Source of the DNA: Anarhynchus alexandrinus
Lineage: Eukaryota > Chordata > Aves > Charadriiformes > Charadriidae
Length of the DNA: 64,000 nucleotides
Direction: 5' to 3'
Assembly: GCA_008711295.1 (NCBI GenBank)
Contig: VUYV01000736.1
Span: forward strand, 52,390 to 116,389
Shown here piece by piece: positions 59,543 through 64,000 of this stretch. Position 1 is the stretch's first letter. Every line of letters starts with the position of its first letter. The notes beneath the pieces were generated by a model. The model saw only the letters and a list, made by a program, of their open reading frames with translations, did not search any database and was not told where the DNA came from. Made by a program: the position numbers and the translations under genes.

Positions 59543-62500
59543 AAAATAATACAGCACAACTATTTATTCATGGTAGTGGTTTGACATGGTATTTTGAGGA
59601 CTATCATTTCACAATATGGAATGAAACATGGACATCCATCTTTTGATAAGAGATCTAACTATCACACTTCAGGCTTCACATACAGAACATTAACACACCT
59701 TTTAAATGAAGAAAATCAGGAAACTGTACAACTAAAACAAACAACTTGCCAAAACCAGCATACGTTTTTGCACTTGCTTTTACATTCCCAGGCTCACTAA
59801 GATCAATGAATATATAGATAGGCATGTGTGTATGTGTGTATACATATGCATTCATTCTCAGCTGCATTTCTCAGGAAGGTGCCAGTCAGAGGAAGAACAG
59901 TCAGGAGTGTAAAAAGACATTTCTACTATAATGAGCAGAAATAGTTCTATTTGTTGTCAGTTTGGGGTTGTCAGGGTTTTTTTGATTGTTTCTTCTAAAA
60001 CCTGTCTTCTGTAAGCTCAGTTAATGTCTTTGAAACAATACTTGATAGCAAACTTACCTATACTGCTACAGCTACAGCTGGAATTTAATGTTATGACACC
60101 AAATTATGAAAGTCACCTATCCCTGCACTCATTTCATTCTGCAAGAATCCCACTTGGGAAGGAAGAAGAAGGGAGAGGTGGAGTGGGGAATGCACAGCTA
60201 ATTAGCAAGGTTTCACAATCTAATTCAACGTGCCAACCCATTTTTCTTCCAGTCCTGCAAACGTAAATAGAATGAAAAGCAGAAAGTCCAAGTTCTTCAC
60301 ACTTCTGTTCCTCAGCCCCACCATTTCTGATTGCCTGCCTGGGTACTTCTGTCCCCTCACCAACTCTCTCTCCCTTGGACCTCCAGACCACCACTTCCAG
60401 AAACAGGGAAGTCCTTCACATACAGCAAAAAGAACACGACAGAAGACGCCTAGCAGCATGTCTTTTTCTGAGAGCAAGGAGGCTATGGGCAGTTAGTTGC
60501 TCAAGATCTTCCCTAACACTTAGTACCTCTACTGCAGTCCCAGCAAACCACCCAAGGCTGAGTGATTCTTGACAACACATACAATAAAACTCCAGGAAAT
60601 ATCTGTGCAGCACAACCACACAGCACAGACTCGTGGGCTTGTGCTGAGCGGGCTCAGACATTTATAGGACACCGCAGGGCAAGGCTGTACAGACACACTT
60701 GTTTGACTCTCACCAGTGTCAGGCAGCACCCTGCTCAGTCTAATTAGCATAATCAGGGAAGATGTAAGGGGAGAAGCAGGGCTAATTAGCCTGAGCAAAG
60801 CACCTTGTCAGCTTGGGAATCTCTGCACGGGGCTCGGATGCACAAATAGATGTACCCATCGTGACTGAACCTTTTTTTACTCCCTGCAGTCAGCAGTTAT
60901 TTCATTATGCCCAAGAACTACTTACTGCTAAAGCAACACGTCTTGTCATCTGAGAGCAGAGTGGGGTGGTTCCTCAGTTCTTAATGCTGCTTTTTTGAAG
61001 CAAAGAACTGCAGGGGTCTTACAGAACGATGTATGATGATTTCTCCCTCTTTTTATGCAGACAACTCAACAGCCTTCCTTTGCATAATCTTTTTTGAGAG
61101 GAGGATCCTATTGTGTTTGTCATGTATGGGTTTGGGGTTTTTTTCTATTTCCTTGTATAGCATTCTAGGTAGTTGAAGAGAAGGAGAGGAAGAACACCGT
61201 GCTAACAATAGTTTCACTACTTCACTGTACCTTCCGCATCTCAAAATACTCTCCAGATGGAAAGAGTTTATTTGTAAGTAGGCAAGCAGAAGGCTGACTG
61301 AAGAAAAGTGATAATTACATTAGAATAATAATAAGAAGAAAACCCGGAGCTAATGAGACTGCCTGCTTCATTTAATTTAAGAAGAGACTTCACCCTATAA
61401 TGAAGACATATAAAGCTCTGCAGCTCACTCACCCTTTCTACAAATGTCATCAGAAGCAGTAGGACTGCTCACTAAGCCAAACCCCTTCAGCTGAACTGGT
61501 TTAACTGGTCAATGATAACAAGAAGGAAGTGCGTGTACTTATATCTCCTTGATCACTCTGCAGGCTATCCCGCAGGTTGAATGAAGATAGTTATACAAAC
61601 AATTAAATGGATCTAGTAAAAATGAAAAAGAATCATGGTAATTCTCACTGTGGATCTAATGGACACCTTAACTCAGAAACAAGTTATGAGGACCTTCCCG
61701 CCTCAAACAACAGCAGTACATGACGCAGGCTCAATGACAGACATTATTTGCCTTCTTCCCCCATCAGAAGCTGATTCTTTAACAAAGTTGCTTGCAGTGC
61801 ATGGTTTTATGAGAAAACAGACAAACAACACTCCTTTCAAAAAATGTAAACTAGACACAAAACACGTTAACTGTGAATATGAGAAGTATTAGCTCCTCCA
61901 GTACTCTTCCTGTTGCTCCACCCTGAGCGTCAAACTCAATTCTACTTCATCAGAGGTTCATGTTACCTTAAGTTTCTTTTTGTGAACTATTTGCATCAGA
62001 AATGCTAAATCAAGCTGTTGATAAGAGAGGTTTTATCTGCCAGGGAGACAAACTCCTGGCAGCTGAAGGCTTAAAGCACAGTTTGCCTGCTGCCTCCATT
62101 GCGGACACCTCTCCATTGCAAGGAACCCATTAGAACCCATAAATAGAAGACTACAGCACCTCAGGTTTCGTTAGCCTGTCTGTACTTCTGACACCTCAAC
62201 AAAAAAAGAAGCTAACAACCCTGGCAACTTGCTTCTTTATCTTCTTCCCCTTAACCTTTGTGCCATGAGGTGCCTCTGAAACATTCATCAGCGTCTGTAG
62301 CTGGGAACACCAATCTGATTAACAACCAGAAACATAAAACTCACTGAGAAGGAACACTGATAGCATCAATACTGCCAGTTTCTTGAAGAGTATCTAATAT
62401 TCCTTCCCAACATAAGCATCCAGGGTCAACATGCCTGGCAGGCGGCAAACAAACCTGGAATAAATCTGAATGAACAAGTAGTTCAGAATAGTATTCTGCT

Positions 62501-63613
62501 ACAAAGGGCTTGTGATCTCTTTTAGCTAACCTACAAGTAGTAGCAGTCTTTTCTTTTCAATGCATGCTCCAAACAGAACATGGAAAAAACCTCCCCTCTC
62601 AGAGAGCTTAATTTATATTCTCTTCCTGCTGCTGCTGCCACCAACATTATCAGCTTTGAGAGAAGCATCGACAGGCTACTAGATACTGTTAGGGTCATCC
62701 TGGGTGCAGCAAACCAGCTCACCAGTGATGCTCACTAACACAGCAGTACAACAAAGCAGCAGTGAAAGAGAGGAGAGGCAGAAGAAATATTCTAACAGGC
62801 ATGGGACAACTGTGTTCTGGTCAGCTTCAACCCAGACACAACTTGCAAATACTAGAGCAACTTTCATGCCATGCTATCATCTGTGAAGACTAGGCTTGGT
62901 GCCCAATGCTGTTTTTTGGTTTAAACGGGAAGTCTCTTGGATCAAGAAGCACTGCAAGCAAGGACCTGAAGTTTCTCCAGATGACACCACCAAGTTAAAA
63001 ATAAGAGCAACCACAAGCAACACTGTTGAACTACAGGAGAAGCTTTTCCCTCTTGGACCATACTGCACCCACCCTGGTATTGTAATCATTAACAAACACA
63101 TTCACCTGTCTTCCTTGCTTCATTTACTCGCTCCAATGCACTAGTACTGCCTGGACTTCTCCAACAGCAAATCATGAAACAAAGCTGACAGCGAAAAGCT
63201 GGGGCAGCAGTTAAAGTGACTGCCAAAGAGAAATCTGTTTGCTCAGGCAAAAGCTGTTCTCAGTCCAAACATGGGAGTCATAATCTTACAGCCATTTGCT
63301 TGGAAGACAATGAAGGGAAGGCAGAACAGACTGGGAAACTACAGCTTGCCGTGGTAAGAGAGGAGAACAATCTTTGTGCCCAGATTTCTTTGCTCTGCAG
63401 GGTAAGTTTTACAAAGCTGACAACCGGTAGCAACATGTAGTGGCCCCAGGCATCATGCCTGCCTATCAAAGACTTGGATTTTAGCCCTGGAGAAATTACA
63501 ACTTCTCAGTTCTCTGGAAGCTCTATCGGCCGAGAAGAAAGCAAAAGAATAATGAATAACCTAACTAAAAATTAATTTCATACACAGATTGCATACTGCA
63601 AGCCATAAACTTA
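59543..63613. other. Unique non-coding DNA
   Basis: Contains a GT/AT-alternating stretch at 59823-59848 with GTGTGTATGTGTGTATAC. Frames of 60-90 codons, often overlapping on both strands at 60.1-60.8 kb, are unsupported. A plus frame of 85 codons (61635-61892) overlaps no long opposing frame but shows no known domain. No dispersed repeat is recognised. Confidence 0.5.
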
Positions 63614-63644
63614 GGGGTGCGGGAAGACCTGGGGGAAGACAGGG
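63614..63644 (+). other. Canonical G-quadruplex motif
   Basis: G runs at 63614-63617, 63621-63623, 63631-63635 and 63642-63644 are separated by 3, 7 and 6 bases. This meets the G3+N1-7 pattern on the plus strand. No gene or promoter context is recognised next to it. Confidence 0.75.
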
Positions 63645-64000
63645 AGGAGGAAGACATCTTATATTTGACAGGAACAGCATAGCCACAGATTACAAAAGGC
63701 AACCAACTGGGGCTGCTATGACAGCAAAGTCATCTACTGGAGTGGTAGGGACTGGCACACTGAATGGAAAGTATGGATCCAGCAGATAAGCCCCAGAGAC
63801 AAAGGAGGAGGAAGCTCAGCAGTCCAGGCTGGAAAAGACAGGTTAGGAAGTCATGAGTTGAAGAGCCAGCCTGCAGGTATGTGAAGAAAAAAATAGGCAA
63901 ATCTGGGCAAGCTGCACGGACGTGAATAAAAGTCATTTGTTTGGCCCTATGTTGGTCCCTGAGCGTTGGTGGCTTACAGCCTCATCATCCTTCTGCAGCA
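63645..64000. other. Non-coding DNA to window end
   Basis: Purine-rich on the plus strand. Short frames of 66-68 codons are unsupported. Nothing else is recognised. Confidence 0.5.

Noticed and set aside
1..64000. CRISPR array, prophage, operon or other prokaryotic system
   Set aside because: No regularly spaced identical repeats, no dense ORFs and no ribosome binding sites are present. The repeats and composition are vertebrate.

Overview
The window looks like intergenic or intronic DNA from a vertebrate nuclear genome. The best guess is a sauropsid, probably a bird. There are no operons, ribosome binding sites or dense ORFs, and I recognise no protein-coding gene. The longest open frames (184, 178, 167, 166 and 165 codons) are about what chance gives in 128 kb of double-stranded reading at this composition, and none encodes a family I know. 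The sauropsid assignment rests on the repeats: short worn copies of palindromic dispersed elements typical of birds, crocodilians and turtles, MIR-type SINE remnants with the sauropsid form of the tRNA-like head, and one decayed CR1 LINE tail. I see no Alu, B1 or L1. Family identities come from memory of consensus sequences and were not checked by search.

Layout. 0-16 kb: unique DNA with a palindromic repeat near 1.5 kb, an ATTC microsatellite near 2.9 kb, an L2/CR1-like tail and a small direct duplication near 7.2 kb, and a C-rich tandem duplication near 12.3 kb. 16-28 kb: a MIR head, a G-quadruplex motif, short A and T runs and an LTR-like stretch near 26.3 kb. 28-41 kb: two long copies of one palindromic repeat (28.7 and 40.8 kb), a related element at 29.6 kb, a perfect 15-bp hairpin at 31.95 kb and a MIR body at 39.5 kb. 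41-50 kb: a GC-richer stretch at 42-43.6 kb, paired octamer motifs at 46.9 kb, an old repeat at 48.5 kb, and two related copies of an unidentified ~140-bp element at 48.7 and 50.2 kb. 53-64 kb: a second palindromic family (53.1 kb), the CR1 tail (54.0 kb), a short repeat (54.7 kb), MIR copies (56.4-56.9 kb), a second local sequence pair (58.8 and 59.4 kb) and a G-quadruplex motif (63.6 kb).

I found no new biological system. The items most worth following are the 48.7/50.2 kb pair, whose copies share a small hairpin and splice-like edges, the perfect hairpin at 31.95 kb, the paired octamers at 46.9 kb and the eight-run C-tract at 12.3 kb. Any function in this window is more likely regulatory or non-coding RNA than protein-coding. 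That is inference: conservation and expression cannot be seen from one sequence.
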